Positions 1-9,898 are shown, counted from the first letter of the stretch. The stretch is 64,000 nt of DNA from Pseudomonas fuscovaginae SE-1 (GCF_000364705.1 NZ_AQOH01000021.1:1-64000), one strand, 5' to 3'. The notes: generated by a model from the sequence alone, not told the origin. Program-made: numbers and translations.

Positions 1-586
1 TGGCAGGCGCGGTGCCCGCGACTTTCAGCACCAGGATCAGGTCGCCGGTACCGACTTCGTCGTTCAGTTTGACGTTGATGCTTTCCACCACGCCGGCAGC
101 CGGCGAAGGGATTTCCATGCTGGCCTTGTCGGACTCGAGGGTGATCAGCGACTGATCGGCCTCGATGGTGTCGCCGACCTTGACCGAGATCTCGATGATC
201 TGGGCCTTGCCCGACGAACCGATGTCCGGCACGTGCACCTGCTGCGCCGAGGCGGCAGCCGGGGCGGCGCTTGGAGCGGCCGCCGGTGCAGGGGCTGGAG
301 CCGGTGCGGCGGCGGCAGGGGCCGGGCCAGCCGCGGGGGCCGGGGCAGCGGCGCCCTCGACTTCCAGTTCCAGCAGCTCGTCGCCTTCCTTCAGGCGATC
401 GCCCAGCTTCACTTTCAGGCTCTTGATGACACCGGTCTTCGGCGCGGGCACTTCCATGCTCGCCTTGTCCGACTCCAGGGTCAGGATGCTCTGGTCGGCT
501 TCGATGCGGTCGCCGACTTTCACAAACAGTTCGATTACTTCACCTTCACCGCTGCCGATGTCAGGTACGCGAATGAGTTCGCTCAC
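1..586 (-). CDS. aceF: Dihydrolipoamide acetyltransferase, pyruvate dehydrogenase E2 (N-terminal part)
   Basis: E2 core subunit of the cytoplasmic pyruvate dehydrogenase complex. It carries acetyl groups from E1 to CoA on swinging lipoyl arms. Only the first 195 residues are in the window; the rest lies beyond base 1. Two lipoyl domains are visible. The first spans residues 1-75 with the lipoylated lysine K41 in ESDKASME, and the second starts near residue 115 and repeats ESDKASME. They are joined by a flexible Ala/Pro linker at about residues 78-112. I chose the GTG start at 584-586 because it follows an AGGAG-like ribosome site and begins directly with the lipoyl fold (SELIRVPDIG). The gene lies 11 bases after aceE on the same strand, so both are probably one transcript. 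Identification is secure; the start is very likely. Confidence 0.95.
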   Translation of the reverse strand, partial: MSELIRVPDIGSGEGEVIELFVKVGDRIEADQSILTLESDKASMEVPAPKTGVIKSLKVKLGDRLKEGDELLELEVEGAAAPAPAAGPAPAAAAPAPAPAPAAAPSAAPAAASAQQVHVPDIGSSGKAQIIEISVKVGDTIEADQSLITLESDKASMEIPSPAAGVVESINVKLNDEVGTGDLILVLKVAGTAPA

Positions 587-597
587 AGGGGGTCTCC

Positions 598-3243
598 TCA
601 GCAGTCCAGTGGGTTGCGTTTTTCCGGGTCGATACCGAACTTGGCGATAGCCTCGGCCACCACTTTAGGCTCGATGTCGCCACGGTCAGCCAAGGCTTCC
701 AGGGCTGCCAACACCACGAAATGACGATCGACTTCGAAGAAGTGACGCAGCTTCTTGCGGCTGTCACTGCGGCCGAAACCGTCGGTACCCAGGACCTTGA
801 ACTCCTTGGATGGGACCCACTGGCGGATCTGTTCAGCGAACAGCTTCATGTAGTCGGTGGACGCGATCACCGGACCCTTGCGGCCGGAGAGGCATTGCTC
901 GACATAGCTCTGCTTCGGCTTCTGGCCAGGGTGCAGGCGGTTGCTGCGTTCCACGGCCAGGCCGTCGCGGCGCAGTTCGTTGAAGCTGGTGACGCTCCAG
1001 ACGTCGGCGCCGATGTTGAACTGCTCGCGCAGGATCTTCGCCGCTTCACGCACTTCGCGCAGGATGGTGCCGGAGCCCATCAGTTGTACGTGGTGAGCGG
1101 CTTCCTTGGTGTCTTCCTCGAGCAGATACATGCCCTTGATGATGCCTTCCTCGACGCCGGCCGGAATGGCTGGCTGCTGGTAGGACTCGTTCATCACGGT
1201 GATGTAGTAGAAGACGTCCTGCTGCTCTTCGGTCATCTTCTTCATGCCGTCCTGGATGATCACCGCCAGCTCGTAGCCGTAGGTCGGATCATAGGTGCGG
1301 CAGTTCGGGATGGTGCCGGCCAGCATGTGGCTGTGACCATCTTCGTGCTGCAGGCCTTCGCCGTTCAGGGTGGTCCGGCCGGCGGTACCGCCGATCAGGA
1401 AACCACGGGTACGGCTGTCGCCAGCCGCCCAGGCCAGGTCGCCGATACGCTGGAAGCCGAACATCGAGTAGAAGATGTAGAACGGCAGCATCGGCTGGTT
1501 GTGGCTGGAGTACGAAGTACCGGCGGCGATGAAGGAGCTCATGGCGCCCGCTTCGTTGATGCCTTCCTCGAGGATCTGGCCTTTCTTGTCCTCGCGGTAG
1601 AACATCACCTGGTCCTTGTCGACCGGCTCGTAGAGCTGGCCGACGGACGAGTAGATGCCCAGTTGGCGGAACATGCCTTCCATACCGAAGGTACGGGCTT
1701 CGTCCGGGATGATCGGGACGATGCGCGGGCCGATTTCCTTGTCCTTGACCAGTTGCGCGAGGATTCGCACGAAGGCCATGGTGGTGGAGATTTCACGGTC
1801 GCCCGAGCCGTCCAGGATGGCCTTGAGGGTATCCAGTGGCGGAGTCGGAACGCTGAAGCTCTTGGCGCGACGCTGCGGTACGAAACCACCCAGGGCGGCA
1901 CGACGCTCGCTCAGGTAGCGGGCTTCGGCGCTGCCTTCTTCCGGCTTGAAGAATGGCAGGTGTTCCAGCTCCTCGTCCTTGACCGGGATGTCGAAACGAT
2001 CGCGGAACGAACGCAGGCTGTCGACGTCGACCTTCTTGGTGTTGTGGGCGGTGTTTTTCGCTTCGCCCGCACCGGTGCCGTAACCCTTGATGGTCTTGGC
2101 CAGGATGACGGTAGGCTGTTCCTTGTGGTTGACCGCCTGGTGGTAGGCTGCATAGACCTTGTACGGGTCGTGGCCACCGCGGTTGAGTTTCCAGATCTCG
2201 TCGTCGGACAGGTCGGCAACCATCGCCTTGAGTTCAGGCGAGTTGAAGAAGTGCTCGCGGACGAACGCGCCGTCCTTGGCCTTGTAGTTCTGGTATTCGC
2301 CGTCGATGACTTCGTCCATGCGGCGCTGCAGGATGCCGTCGGTGTCCTTGGCCAGCAGTGGGTCCCAGAAACGGCCCCAGATGACCTTGTTGACGTTCCA
2401 CTGGGCACCACGGAACACGCCTTCGAGTTCCTGGATGATCTTGCCGTTGCCGCGAACCGGGCCGTCGAGGCGCTGCAGGTTGCAGTTGATGACGAAGATC
2501 AGGTTGTCCAGCTTCTCGCGGCCGGCCAGGGCGATGGCGCCCAGGGATTCCGGCTCGTCGCACTCGCCGTCGCCCATGAAGCACCAGACTTTCTGCTTGC
2601 CTGGCTGGATAAAGCCACGGGCTTCCAGGTACTTCATGAAGCGTGCCTGGTAGATCGCCTGGATCGGGCCCAGACCCATGGAAACGGTCGGGAACTGCCA
2701 GAAATCAGGCATCAGCCATGGGTGCGGGTAGGACGACAGGCCGTTGCCATCGACTTCCTGGCGGAAGTTGTTCATCTGGTCTTCGCTGATGCGGCCTTCC
2801 ATGAAGGCGCGGGCGTAGACGCCTGGCGAGGCGTGGCCCTGGAAGTAGATCAGGTCGCCGCCGTGTTCGTCGGTCGGGGCCTGGAAGAAGTAGTTGAAGC
2901 CGATGTCGTACAGGGTGGCACTGGAGGCGAAGCTGGAGATGTGACCGCCCAGGTCAGAATCTTTCAGGTTCGTGCGCATGACCATGGCCAACGCGTTCCA
3001 ACGTACCAGCGAGCGAATGCGGCGTTCCATGAACAGGTCGCCAGGCATGCGTGCTTCGTGGGTGACGGGAATCGTGTTGCGGTACGGCGTGGTGATGGCG
3101 TAGGGCAGTTGCGAGCCGCTGCGGGTCGCGAGTTCACCCATACGGGTCATCAGATAGTGAGCACGGTCTTCGCCTTCTTTGTCGAGAACCGATTCCAGGG
3201 CGTCCAGCCATTCCTGGGTTTCGACGGGATCGAGGTCTTGCAT
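598..3243 (-). CDS. aceE: Pyruvate dehydrogenase E1 component, homodimeric type
   Basis: Thiamin diphosphate-dependent E1 that decarboxylates pyruvate and passes the acetyl group to the E2 lipoyl domain. The 881-residue length fits the single-chain (alpha2) E1 of gammaproteobacteria, about 887 in E. coli. The ThDP-binding signature is visible near residues 224-255 ([10 protein letters not shown], then a conserved N in VINCN). The ATG at 3241-3243 follows a GGAG ribosome site. It is the first gene of the aceE-aceF unit and is divergent from glnE across 383 bases that hold a probable promoter and paired palindromes. The two ThDP enzyme halves read through without interruption. Confidence 0.97.
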   Translation of the reverse strand: MQDLDPVETQEWLDALESVLDKEGEDRAHYLMTRMGELATRSGSQLPYAITTPYRNTIPVTHEARMPGDLFMERRIRSLVRWNALAMVMRTNLKDSDLGGHISSFASSATLYDIGFNYFFQAPTDEHGGDLIYFQGHASPGVYARAFMEGRISEDQMNNFRQEVDGNGLSSYPHPWLMPDFWQFPTVSMGLGPIQAIYQARFMKYLEARGFIQPGKQKVWCFMGDGECDEPESLGAIALAGREKLDNLIFVINCNLQRLDGPVRGNGKIIQELEGVFRGAQWNVNKVIWGRFWDPLLAKDTDGILQRRMDEVIDGEYQNYKAKDGAFVREHFFNSPELKAMVADLSDDEIWKLNRGGHDPYKVYAAYHQAVNHKEQPTVILAKTIKGYGTGAGEAKNTAHNTKKVDVDSLRSFRDRFDIPVKDEELEHLPFFKPEEGSAEARYLSERRAALGGFVPQRRAKSFSVPTPPLDTLKAILDGSGDREISTTMAFVRILAQLVKDKEIGPRIVPIIPDEARTFGMEGMFRQLGIYSSVGQLYEPVDKDQVMFYREDKKGQILEEGINEAGAMSSFIAAGTSYSSHNQPMLPFYIFYSMFGFQRIGDLAWAAGDSRTRGFLIGGTAGRTTLNGEGLQHEDGHSHMLAGTIPNCRTYDPTYGYELAVIIQDGMKKMTEEQQDVFYYITVMNESYQQPAIPAGVEEGIIKGMYLLEEDTKEAAHHVQLMGSGTILREVREAAKILREQFNIGADVWSVTSFNELRRDGLAVERSNRLHPGQKPKQSYVEQCLSGRKGPVIASTDYMKLFAEQIRQWVPSKEFKVLGTDGFGRSDSRKKLRHFFEVDRHFVVLAALEALADRGDIEPKVVAEAIAKFGIDPEKRNPLDC

Positions 3244-3353
3244 GGCTTGCTCCAGGGCGGAAAGGCTTCCAGAATCGGTTGCCTGAGTTTGCGACTGGCC
3301 TTGTGGGCAGACGACATAAATTCTTGGATGATCCGGAGGTTGTTCCGGGGTTC

Positions 3354-3420
3354 TGTAGTTTTACTACAAATCGCCAACCATTTCAGCCTTTCGAATGTAT
3401 AGACGAGTAGTAAAACTACA
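3354..3420. promoter_or_regulatory. Two palindromic operator-like sites upstream of aceE
   Basis: TGTAGTTTTACTACA at 3354-3368 has perfect 6-base arms around TTT. Its near-exact reverse-complement copy AGTAGTAAAACTACA occupies 3406-3420. The two centres are 52 bases apart, five turns of B-DNA. The half-site layout GT-N3-AC is that of GntR/FadR-subfamily sites, and the PdhR and LldR operators share the GGT-N3-ACC core. I infer control of aceEF by a GntR-type regulator, perhaps with cooperative binding or looping. No regulator gene is in the window, and the sites could also influence glnE. Confidence 0.6.
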
Positions 3421-3426
3421 GATCAA
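3396..3426 (-). promoter_or_regulatory. Probable aceE promoter
   Basis: Reading leftward, a -35-like TTGATC lies on the complement of 3421-3426 and a -10-like TATACA on the complement of 3396-3401, with a 19-base spacer. The spacer is filled almost exactly by a GTAGT-N3-ACTAC palindrome, as expected for a repressor site. This is pattern matching only. The long spacer and the imperfect -10 keep confidence modest. Confidence 0.45.
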
Positions 3427-3626
3427 TGTACGAAAACTTCCTGTTGCATTGTGAGAATAATCGATATTGTTGGTTGAAAATAAACCTGTTCAGGTGTGAG
3501 CTTGATGTTGGCTGCCAAAAAAAACCGATTATCAGCTATTTCCAACTTTTGTTCGACACTCCTTTTCGGGGCATGTTTCTCGCCCTCACCGTTTGCGGCT
3601 GCTTGTTCGCCGATCAAGGATAGACC

Positions 3627-6566
3627 ATGAGCCTACCTGCACTGGCCGTTTTGCCGGCCATTCTCCAGCCTTTTGTCAGCCGGGCCGAACAGTCCTTCCG
3701 CGCCGCCGTCGCCGCATTGGGCGACGATCACGGCCTGGCCGGATGGCCGTCCGGGCGCTGGGCCGATTTCGCCCGGGTCAGTGCCGCCAGTGATTTCTTC
3801 ATTGAACAGGCGATCCGTGACCCTTTGATGTTGCTGGAGCTGGTGCAGTTCGGCGACCTGGATCGGGTTTTCGCGCCCGGGGAAATGTGCGGGCAGATCG
3901 CTGCCGCGGTCCAGCAGGCGCAAAGCGAGGATGAGCTGGGTCGGGTATTGCGGCGTCAGCGCAATCGTCAGCAGGTACGGATCATCTGGCGTGACCTGAC
4001 GCGCCAGGCCGATCTGGTGCAGACCTGTCGCGATCTTTCGGACATGGCCGATGCCTGCATCGACCAGGCCTATCAATGGTTGTACCAGCGCCATTGCCAG
4101 CAATTCGGCACGCCGACCGGCCGGCGCAGTGGCGAGCCGCAGCAGATGGTCATCCTCGGCATGGGCAAGCTCGGTGCCGTGGAGTTGAACCTGTCCTCCG
4201 ACATCGACCTGATCTTCGCCTACCCGGAAGGTGGCGAGACCGTCGGCGTGAAGCGCCCGCTGGATAACCAGGAATTCTTCATTCGTCTGGGGCAGCGGCT
4301 GATCAAGGCGCTGGACCCGATCACCGTCGACGGATTCGTCTTTCGTGTCGACATGCGCCTGCGTCCGTATGGGTCGGCCGGCGCGCTGGTACTGAGCTTC
4401 AACGCCCTGGAGCAGTACTATCAGGACCAGGGGCGCGACTGGGAACGCTACGCGATGATCAAGGCGCGGGTGGTGGCTGGTGACCAGGTGGCCGGTGCGC
4501 AGTTGCTGGAAATGTTGCGGCCGTTCGTCTATCGGCGCTACCTGGACTTTTCCGCGATCGAGGCGCTGCGCACCATGAAACAGTTGATCCAGCAGGAGGT
4601 CCGGCGCAAGGGCATGGCCGAGAACATCAAGCTGGGGGCTGGTGGCATTCGCGAGGTGGAGTTCATTGCCCAGGCGTTTCAGCTGATTCACGGCGGGCGT
4701 GACCTGAGCCTGCAGCAGCGGCCGTTGCTGAAGGTGCTGGGCACCCTCGAGGGCCAGGGTTACCTGCCCTCGGCGGTGGTCGCCGAATTGCGCACGGGCT
4801 ATGAGTTCCTGCGTTACACCGAGCATGCGATCCAGGCGATCGCCGATCGCCAGACCCAGATGCTGCCCGATGACGACAAGGATCGGGCGCGTATCGCCTT
4901 CATGCTCGGCTTCGATAACTGGGATGCCTTCCATGCAGAACTGATGCACTGGCGTGGCCGGATCGATTGGCACTTCCGCCAGGTCATCGCCGATCCGGAC
5001 GAGGATGAGAACGAGGATTGCCAGGTCGCCGTGGGGGGCGAATGGTTGCCCCTGTGGGAGGAGGCCCAGGACGAGGAGGCCGCCAGTCGCCAGTTGCAGG
5101 AGGCCGGTTTCAAGGATGCTCCCAAGGCATTGAAGCAGCTTGCGTCGCTGCGTGCCAGTCCGCAGTTGCGGGCCATGCAGCGTCTCGGGCGCGAGCGCCT
5201 CGATGCCTTTATCCCGCGATTGCTCGCCCAGGCGGTCGAGCACGCCGATCCGGACCTGGTACTGGAGCGGGTGTTGCCGTTGGTCGAGGCGGTGGCCCGA
5301 CGTTCCGCCTATCTGGTGCTGCTCACGGAAAACCCCGGGGCCTTGCGTCAATTGCTGACCCTGTGTGCCGCCAGCCCGTGGATTGCCGAGCAGATCACCC
5401 GGTTCCCGATGCTGCTCGACGAATTGCTCAACGAGGGCCGGCTGTTCAAGCCACCGCTGGCGCCGGAGTTGGCCGCCGAGCTGCGTGAGCGCCTGACGCG
5501 GATTCCCGAGGATGACCTCGAGCAGCAGATGGAAGCTCTGCGCCACTTCAAGCTGGCGCACCGGTTGCGGGTCGCCGCTTCGGAAATCTCCGGCAGCCTG
5601 CCATTGATGAAGGTCAGCGACTATCTGACCTGGCTGGCCGAGGCGATCCTGGAGCAGGTGCTGGCCCTGGCCTGGCGGCAAACGGTGAGCAAGTACGGCT
5701 CGCCGCGGCGCGCCGATGGTACGCTGTGCGATCCCGGCTTCATCATCGTCGGCTATGGCAAGGTCGGTGGGATCGAACTCGGGCATGGCTCGGACCTGGA
5801 CCTGGTGTTCATCCACGATGGCGACCCGAATGCCGAAACCGACGGCGCCAAGCCGATCGACACGGCCCAGTTCTTCACCCGCCTGGGGCAGCGGATCATT
5901 CATCTGCTGACCACCCAGACCAACTCCGGCCAGCTCTATGAGGTCGACATGCGCCTGCGTCCGTCGGGTGCTTCCGGCCTGTTGGTCAGTTCCCTCGGCG
6001 CGTTCGAACGCTATCAGCAGAACGAGGCCTGGACCTGGGAGCACCAGGCGTTGATCCGGGCCCGGGTACTGGTCGGTTGCCAGGACGTCGGGGCGGCCTT
6101 CGAGAAAGTCCGTGCGGCGGTGCTGGGGCGCGAGCGCGATCTGCCGACCCTGCGCCAGGAAGTCAGCGAGATGCGCGCCAAGATGCGCGACAACCTCGGC
6201 AGCAAGGCGACCGCGGCCGGTATGGCGGCCAATGCCTTCGAGGCGACGGCGCCGTTTGACCTGAAGCAGGACGCCGGAGGTATCGTCGATATCGAATTTA
6301 TGGTGCAATACGCGACTTTGGCCTGGTCGAAAGAGCACCCGGCGTTACTGCGTTACACGGATAACATCCGCATCCTTGAGGGGCTGGAGCAGGCCGGGTT
6401 GATCCCCGCGGCCGATGCCGGCCTGCTGCGCGAGGCCTACAAGGCTTATCGTTCCGCCGCCCATCGCCAGGCCCTGCAGAAGGAGGCCGGCGTCATCGGT
6501 GGCGACCAGTTCGCGGTCGAGCGGCGCGATGTGATGCGGATCTGGGCTGAACTGGGACTAAGCTAG
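3627..6566 (+). CDS. glnE: Bifunctional glutamine synthetase adenylyltransferase / adenylyl-removing enzyme
   Basis: Controls glutamine synthetase by attaching or removing AMP, in response to PII protein and glutamine. Two nucleotidyltransferase domains are visible, each with a G-G-x-E-x-x-x-x-S-D-x-D pattern. The N-terminal one (deadenylylase) is near residues 175-195 (GMGKLGAVELNLSSDIDLIF). The C-terminal one (adenylylase) is near residues 706-725 (GYGKVGGIELGHGSDLDLVF). The 979-residue length is normal for the family. The ATG at 3627 is preceded by AAGGA. In P. aeruginosa ilvE follows glnE; here waaF follows after 107 bases. Confidence 0.97.
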   Translation: MSLPALAVLPAILQPFVSRAEQSFRAAVAALGDDHGLAGWPSGRWADFARVSAASDFFIEQAIRDPLMLLELVQFGDLDRVFAPGEMCGQIAAAVQQAQSEDELGRVLRRQRNRQQVRIIWRDLTRQADLVQTCRDLSDMADACIDQAYQWLYQRHCQQFGTPTGRRSGEPQQMVILGMGKLGAVELNLSSDIDLIFAYPEGGETVGVKRPLDNQEFFIRLGQRLIKALDPITVDGFVFRVDMRLRPYGSAGALVLSFNALEQYYQDQGRDWERYAMIKARVVAGDQVAGAQLLEMLRPFVYRRYLDFSAIEALRTMKQLIQQEVRRKGMAENIKLGAGGIREVEFIAQAFQLIHGGRDLSLQQRPLLKVLGTLEGQGYLPSAVVAELRTGYEFLRYTEHAIQAIADRQTQMLPDDDKDRARIAFMLGFDNWDAFHAELMHWRGRIDWHFRQVIADPDEDENEDCQVAVGGEWLPLWEEAQDEEAASRQLQEAGFKDAPKALKQLASLRASPQLRAMQRLGRERLDAFIPRLLAQAVEHADPDLVLERVLPLVEAVARRSAYLVLLTENPGALRQLLTLCAASPWIAEQITRFPMLLDELLNEGRLFKPPLAPELAAELRERLTRIPEDDLEQQMEALRHFKLAHRLRVAASEISGSLPLMKVSDYLTWLAEAILEQVLALAWRQTVSKYGSPRRADGTLCDPGFIIVGYGKVGGIELGHGSDLDLVFIHDGDPNAETDGAKPIDTAQFFTRLGQRIIHLLTTQTNSGQLYEVDMRLRPSGASGLLVSSLGAFERYQQNEAWTWEHQALIRARVLVGCQDVGAAFEKVRAAVLGRERDLPTLRQEVSEMRAKMRDNLGSKATAAGMAANAFEATAPFDLKQDAGGIVDIEFMVQYATLAWSKEHPALLRYTDNIRILEGLEQAGLIPAADAGLLREAYKAYRSAAHRQALQKEAGVIGGDQFAVERRDVMRIWAELGLS

Positions 6567-6634
6567 GGCCTGTAGAGAGGGTCGTCATGCAGGCGCTTTC
6601 GTACAGGGCCTGGGACGGCCATGGGCAAAGACCG

Positions 6635-6653
6635 GGGAGGCTACAGGCCTCCC
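6635..6653 (+). terminator. Hairpin between glnE and waaF
   Basis: GGGAGGC (6635-6641), loop TACAG, and GCCTCCC (6647-6653) form a perfect 7-pair stem. It ends 20 bases before the waaF start codon and is followed by TGATCGTTT rather than a clean T run. It may end some glnE transcripts or shape the waaF leader; function is uncertain. Confidence 0.4.
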
Positions 6654-6673
6654 TGATCGTTTCCGGAATATTT

Positions 6674-7708
6674 ATGAAGATTCTCATCGTTGGGCCCAGT
6701 TGGGTCGGTGACATGGTGATGGCTCAGACACTGTTCCAGTGTCTGAAACAACGCCACCCGCAGTGCGAGATCGATGTGCTGGCTCCCGAGTGGAGCCGCC
6801 CGATCCTCGAGCGCATGCCCGAAGTGCGTGCCGCCTTGAGCTTTCCGCTCGGCCACGGCGTACTGGACCTGGCTACCCGGCGCAAGATCGGCAAATCCCT
6901 GGTCGGTCAGTATGACCAGGCCATTCTGCTGCCCAACTCGTTGAAGTCGGCGTTGGTGCCGTTCTTTGCCGGCATCCCGAAGCGCACCGGCTGGCGTGGC
7001 GAATTCCGCTACGGCCTGCTCAATGACGTGCGCAAGCTGGATAAAGAACGCTATCCGCTGATGATCGAGCGGTTCATGGCCCTGGCCTATGAACCGGGCG
7101 CCGAATTGCCAAGGCCTTATCCCAGCCCACGTCTGCAGATTGATCCGGTCAGCCGTGAGGCGGCGTTGGGCAAGTTCGAGCTGACACTCGATCGACCGGT
7201 GCTGGCCCTGTGTCCTGGCGCCGAGTTCGGCGAATCCAAGCGCTGGCCATCGGAGCATTATGCGAAAGTCGCCGAAACGAAGATTCGCGAGGGCTGGCAG
7301 GTCTGGCTGTTCGGTTCGAAGAACGATCATGCGGTCGGTGAGGATATTCGCCAGCGGCTGATTCCCGGGCTGCGTGAGGAGTCGGTCAACCTCAGTGGGG
7401 CCACTTCGCTGGCCGAGGCGATCGACCTGCTGTCCTGTGCCGACTCCGTGGTGTCCAACGACTCGGGGCTGATGCATGTGGCCGCGGCGTTGAATCGTCC
7501 GCTGGTGGCGGTCTATGGCTCGACCTCGCCGGGCTTCACGCCGCCGCTGGCGGACCAGGTGGAAATCGTCCGCCTGGGCCTGGAGTGCAGCCCCTGCTTC
7601 GAGCGTACCTGTCGTTTCGGGCACTACAACTGCCTGCGCCAGCTGTTGCCCGCGCCCGTGAATGAAGCCCTGCAGCGTCTGCAGGGTTCCCCGGTCGAGG
7701 TCCGGTAA
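6674..7708 (+). CDS. waaF: ADP-heptose:LPS heptosyltransferase II
   Basis: Adds the second L-glycero-D-manno-heptose to the LPS inner core at the cytoplasmic face of the inner membrane, using the ADP-heptose made by hldE. The 344-residue protein starts MKILIVGPSWVGDMVMAQ, the N-terminal signature of this GT9 enzyme. The donor-binding SNDSGLMHVAAA motif is near residues 262-273. I chose ATG 6674 over an upstream in-frame ATG at 6587 because the family begins at this motif. It is the first gene of the LPS core cluster. It ends one base before the waaC start. Confidence 0.95.
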   Translation: MKILIVGPSWVGDMVMAQTLFQCLKQRHPQCEIDVLAPEWSRPILERMPEVRAALSFPLGHGVLDLATRRKIGKSLVGQYDQAILLPNSLKSALVPFFAGIPKRTGWRGEFRYGLLNDVRKLDKERYPLMIERFMALAYEPGAELPRPYPSPRLQIDPVSREAALGKFELTLDRPVLALCPGAEFGESKRWPSEHYAKVAETKIREGWQVWLFGSKNDHAVGEDIRQRLIPGLREESVNLSGATSLAEAIDLLSCADSVVSNDSGLMHVAAALNRPLVAVYGSTSPGFTPPLADQVEIVRLGLECSPCFERTCRFGHYNCLRQLLPAPVNEALQRLQGSPVEVR

Positions 7709-7709
7709 C

Positions 7710-8774
7710 TTGCGAGTATTGCTGGTCAAGACATCCTCCCTGGGAGACGTGATCCATGCGCTGCCGGCCTTGACCGATGCGGCCCGGGCGATTCCCGGCA
7801 TCCGCTTCGACTGGGTGGTCGAGGAAGGTTTCGCCGAGATTCCGAGCTGGCATCCGGCGGTGGACAAGGTGATTCCGGTCGCTATCCGCCGCTGGCGCAA
7901 GAACCTCTGGCAGACCTTCAAGAGTGGCGAGTGGAAGCGCTTCAAGCAAACCCTGCGCGCAACGAAGTACGATCTGGTGATCGATGCCCAGGGCCTGGTG
8001 AAAAGCGCGTTCCTGACCCGTTACGTGAAAGCCCCGGTCGCCGGGCTGGACAAACAGTCGGCCCGTGAGCCGCTGGCCAGTCGGTTCTATTCCCGACGCC
8101 TGGCCGTGGCGCGGGGGCAGCATGCGGTCGAGCGGGTGCGACAGCTGTTCGCCGTGGCGCTGGGCTATGACTTGCCCGGCGGACTGGGCGATTACGGCCT
8201 GGATGTCGAGAAGCTGGTGGTGTTGCCACGCAGCAGGACGCCGTTCGTGCTGTTTCTCCATGGCACCACCTGGGACACCAAGCACTGGCCCGAAGCCTAC
8301 TGGCGTGAGTTGGCCGAGCGGATGGGACAACTGGGCGTCGAAGTGAAGTTGCCTTGGGGCAACGCTGTCGAGAAGGCACGCGCCGAGCGGATCGCCCGAG
8401 GGCTGAGGCATGCGGTGGTGCTGCCGAAGCTGAATCTGGCCGGGGTGGGCAAGGTTCTGGCCGACGCCAGCGCCTGTGTCGCCGTGGATACCGGCCTGGG
8501 CCACCTGGCCGCCGCGCTGGATGTGCCGACGCTGTCGCTGTTCGGTCCGACCAATCCGGGGCTGACCGGCGCCTACGGCAAGTCGCAGATTCACCTGGCG
8601 AGCGACTTCTCCTGTGCGCCCTGCCTGCAAAAGAAATGCACCTATGTGCCCACCGCCGAAGACCAGAAGCGCTTCGATCTCAAGCGCGAGTTGCCGCTGT
8701 GCTTCACGCGGCTCAACCCTGAACGTGTTGCCAGCCGGCTGACCGCGTTGTTACTGGCCGAGGAGCGGCACTGA
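7710..8774 (+). CDS. waaC: ADP-heptose:LPS heptosyltransferase I
   Basis: Adds the first heptose to Kdo of the LPS inner core (GT9 family). The 354-residue protein starts at a TTG codon (7710) as L/M-RVLLVKTSSLGDVIHALPA, the standard N-terminus. No ATG in frame lies closer, and in-frame upstream codons fall inside waaF. The donor-site region VDTGLGHLAAALDVPTLSLF lies near residues 255-275. The stop overlaps the waaG ATG by one base (TGATG), so translation is probably coupled. Confidence 0.95.
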   Translation: MRVLLVKTSSLGDVIHALPALTDAARAIPGIRFDWVVEEGFAEIPSWHPAVDKVIPVAIRRWRKNLWQTFKSGEWKRFKQTLRATKYDLVIDAQGLVKSAFLTRYVKAPVAGLDKQSAREPLASRFYSRRLAVARGQHAVERVRQLFAVALGYDLPGGLGDYGLDVEKLVVLPRSRTPFVLFLHGTTWDTKHWPEAYWRELAERMGQLGVEVKLPWGNAVEKARAERIARGLRHAVVLPKLNLAGVGKVLADASACVAVDTGLGHLAAALDVPTLSLFGPTNPGLTGAYGKSQIHLASDFSCAPCLQKKCTYVPTAEDQKRFDLKRELPLCFTRLNPERVASRLTALLLAEERH

Positions 8775-9898
8775 TGCAACTGGCTTTTGTCCTGTACAAG
8801 TATTTTCCCTTCGGTGGCCTGCAGCGCGACTTCATGCGTATCGCCTTGGAGTGCCAGCGTCGCGGCCACCAGATCCGTGTCTATACGCTGATCTGGGAGG
8901 GCGATGTTCCGCCCGGATTCGAAGTGCTGGTGGTGCCGATCAAGGCGTTCTCCAACCATCGGCGCAACGAGAAGCTCAGTGCCTGGATGGAGGCCGACCT
9001 GGCCAGGCGTCCGGTGGATCGGCTGATCGGCTTCAACAAGATGCCCGGCCTCGACGTGTACTACGCCGCCGACGGCTGCTTCGAGGACAAGGCGCAAAAC
9101 CTGCGGCATTCGCTGTACCGTTTCTGGGGTCGCTACAAGCACTTCGCCGAGTACGAGCGGGCAGTGTTCGCCCGGGATGCGAAGACCGAGATCCTGATGA
9201 TCTCCGAGGTGCAGCAGCCGCTGTTCATCAAGCATTACGACACGCCGTTGGAGCGTTTTCACCTGCTGCCTCCGGGGATTGCCCAGGACCGCCGGGCGCC
9301 GGCCAATGCGGCCGAGATCCGCGCCGAGTTCCGCCGTGAATTCAAACTGGCGGAGGACGAGTATCTACTGGTGCAGATCGGCTCCGGGTTCAAGACCAAG
9401 GGTGTCGATCGCAGCCTCAAGGCCCTGGCGGCATTGCCGGCAGAACTGAAAAAACGTACCCGGCTATTTGTAATCGGCCAGGACGATCCCAAGGTATTCC
9501 AGATGCAGAGTGCTGCGCTGGGGCTGGGCGAACATGTGCAGTTTCTCAAGGGACGCGGCGATATCCCGCGGTTCCTGCTGGGGGCCGACCTGCTGATTCA
9601 TCCGGCCTACAACGAGAACACCGGCACCGTGCTGCTGGAGGCGCTGGTGTCCGGTTTGCCGGTGCTGGTCAGCGCGGTCTGCGGTTATGCCCACTACATT
9701 GCCGAGGCCGATGGCGGCCTGGTGCTGGACGAGCCGTTCGAGCAGAACCAGCTCAATCAATACCTGAAGCGGATGCTGTCCGATGGGACGGCGCGCACGG
9801 CATGGAGCCGCAACGGTCTGGCCTTCGCCGAGACGGCCGATCTCTACAGCATGCCGCAGCACGCTGCGGATGTGATTCTGGCGGAGCAACACCGATGA
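8774..9898 (+). CDS. waaG: LPS core glycosyltransferase I (UDP-glucose:heptosyl-LPS type)
   Basis: GT4 glycosyltransferase that starts the outer core by adding a hexose to heptose II. In Pseudomonas the first outer-core sugar is GalN, so donor specificity should not be assumed from the name. The 374-residue protein starts MQLAFVLYKYFPFGGLQRD, typical of WaaG. The GT4 E-x7-E region near residues 278-298 reads NENTGTVLLEALVSGLPVLV. The gene overlaps waaC by one base and waaP by four (ATGA). Confidence 0.94.
   Translation: MQLAFVLYKYFPFGGLQRDFMRIALECQRRGHQIRVYTLIWEGDVPPGFEVLVVPIKAFSNHRRNEKLSAWMEADLARRPVDRLIGFNKMPGLDVYYAADGCFEDKAQNLRHSLYRFWGRYKHFAEYERAVFARDAKTEILMISEVQQPLFIKHYDTPLERFHLLPPGIAQDRRAPANAAEIRAEFRREFKLAEDEYLLVQIGSGFKTKGVDRSLKALAALPAELKKRTRLFVIGQDDPKVFQMQSAALGLGEHVQFLKGRGDIPRFLLGADLLIHPAYNENTGTVLLEALVSGLPVLVSAVCGYAHYIAEADGGLVLDEPFEQNQLNQYLKRMLSDGTARTAWSRNGLAFAETADLYSMPQHAADVILAEQHR

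Larger units (their letters stand above)
3244..3626. other. Divergent intergenic region aceE / glnE
   Basis: This 383-base stretch has no convincing gene. Short open frames at about 3423-3623 on both strands have no ribosome site and no recognisable protein. It holds the aceE promoter and paired palindromes on the left. The right half, about 3430-3550, is clearly AT-rich and probably holds the glnE promoter, but I could not assign -35/-10 elements with confidence. Confidence 0.7.

Noticed and set aside
721..3402. 893-codon open frame on the plus strand opposite aceE
   Set aside because: It is the mirror of aceE codons in GC-rich DNA. It has no ribosome site and no recognisable family.
3423..3623. 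Two short overlapping frames in the aceE-glnE gap
   Set aside because: No ribosome site or family resemblance, and the region holds regulatory sequence.
3633..6338. 901-codon open frame opposite glnE
   Set aside because: Composition artefact of codon bias; glnE on the other strand is fully supported.
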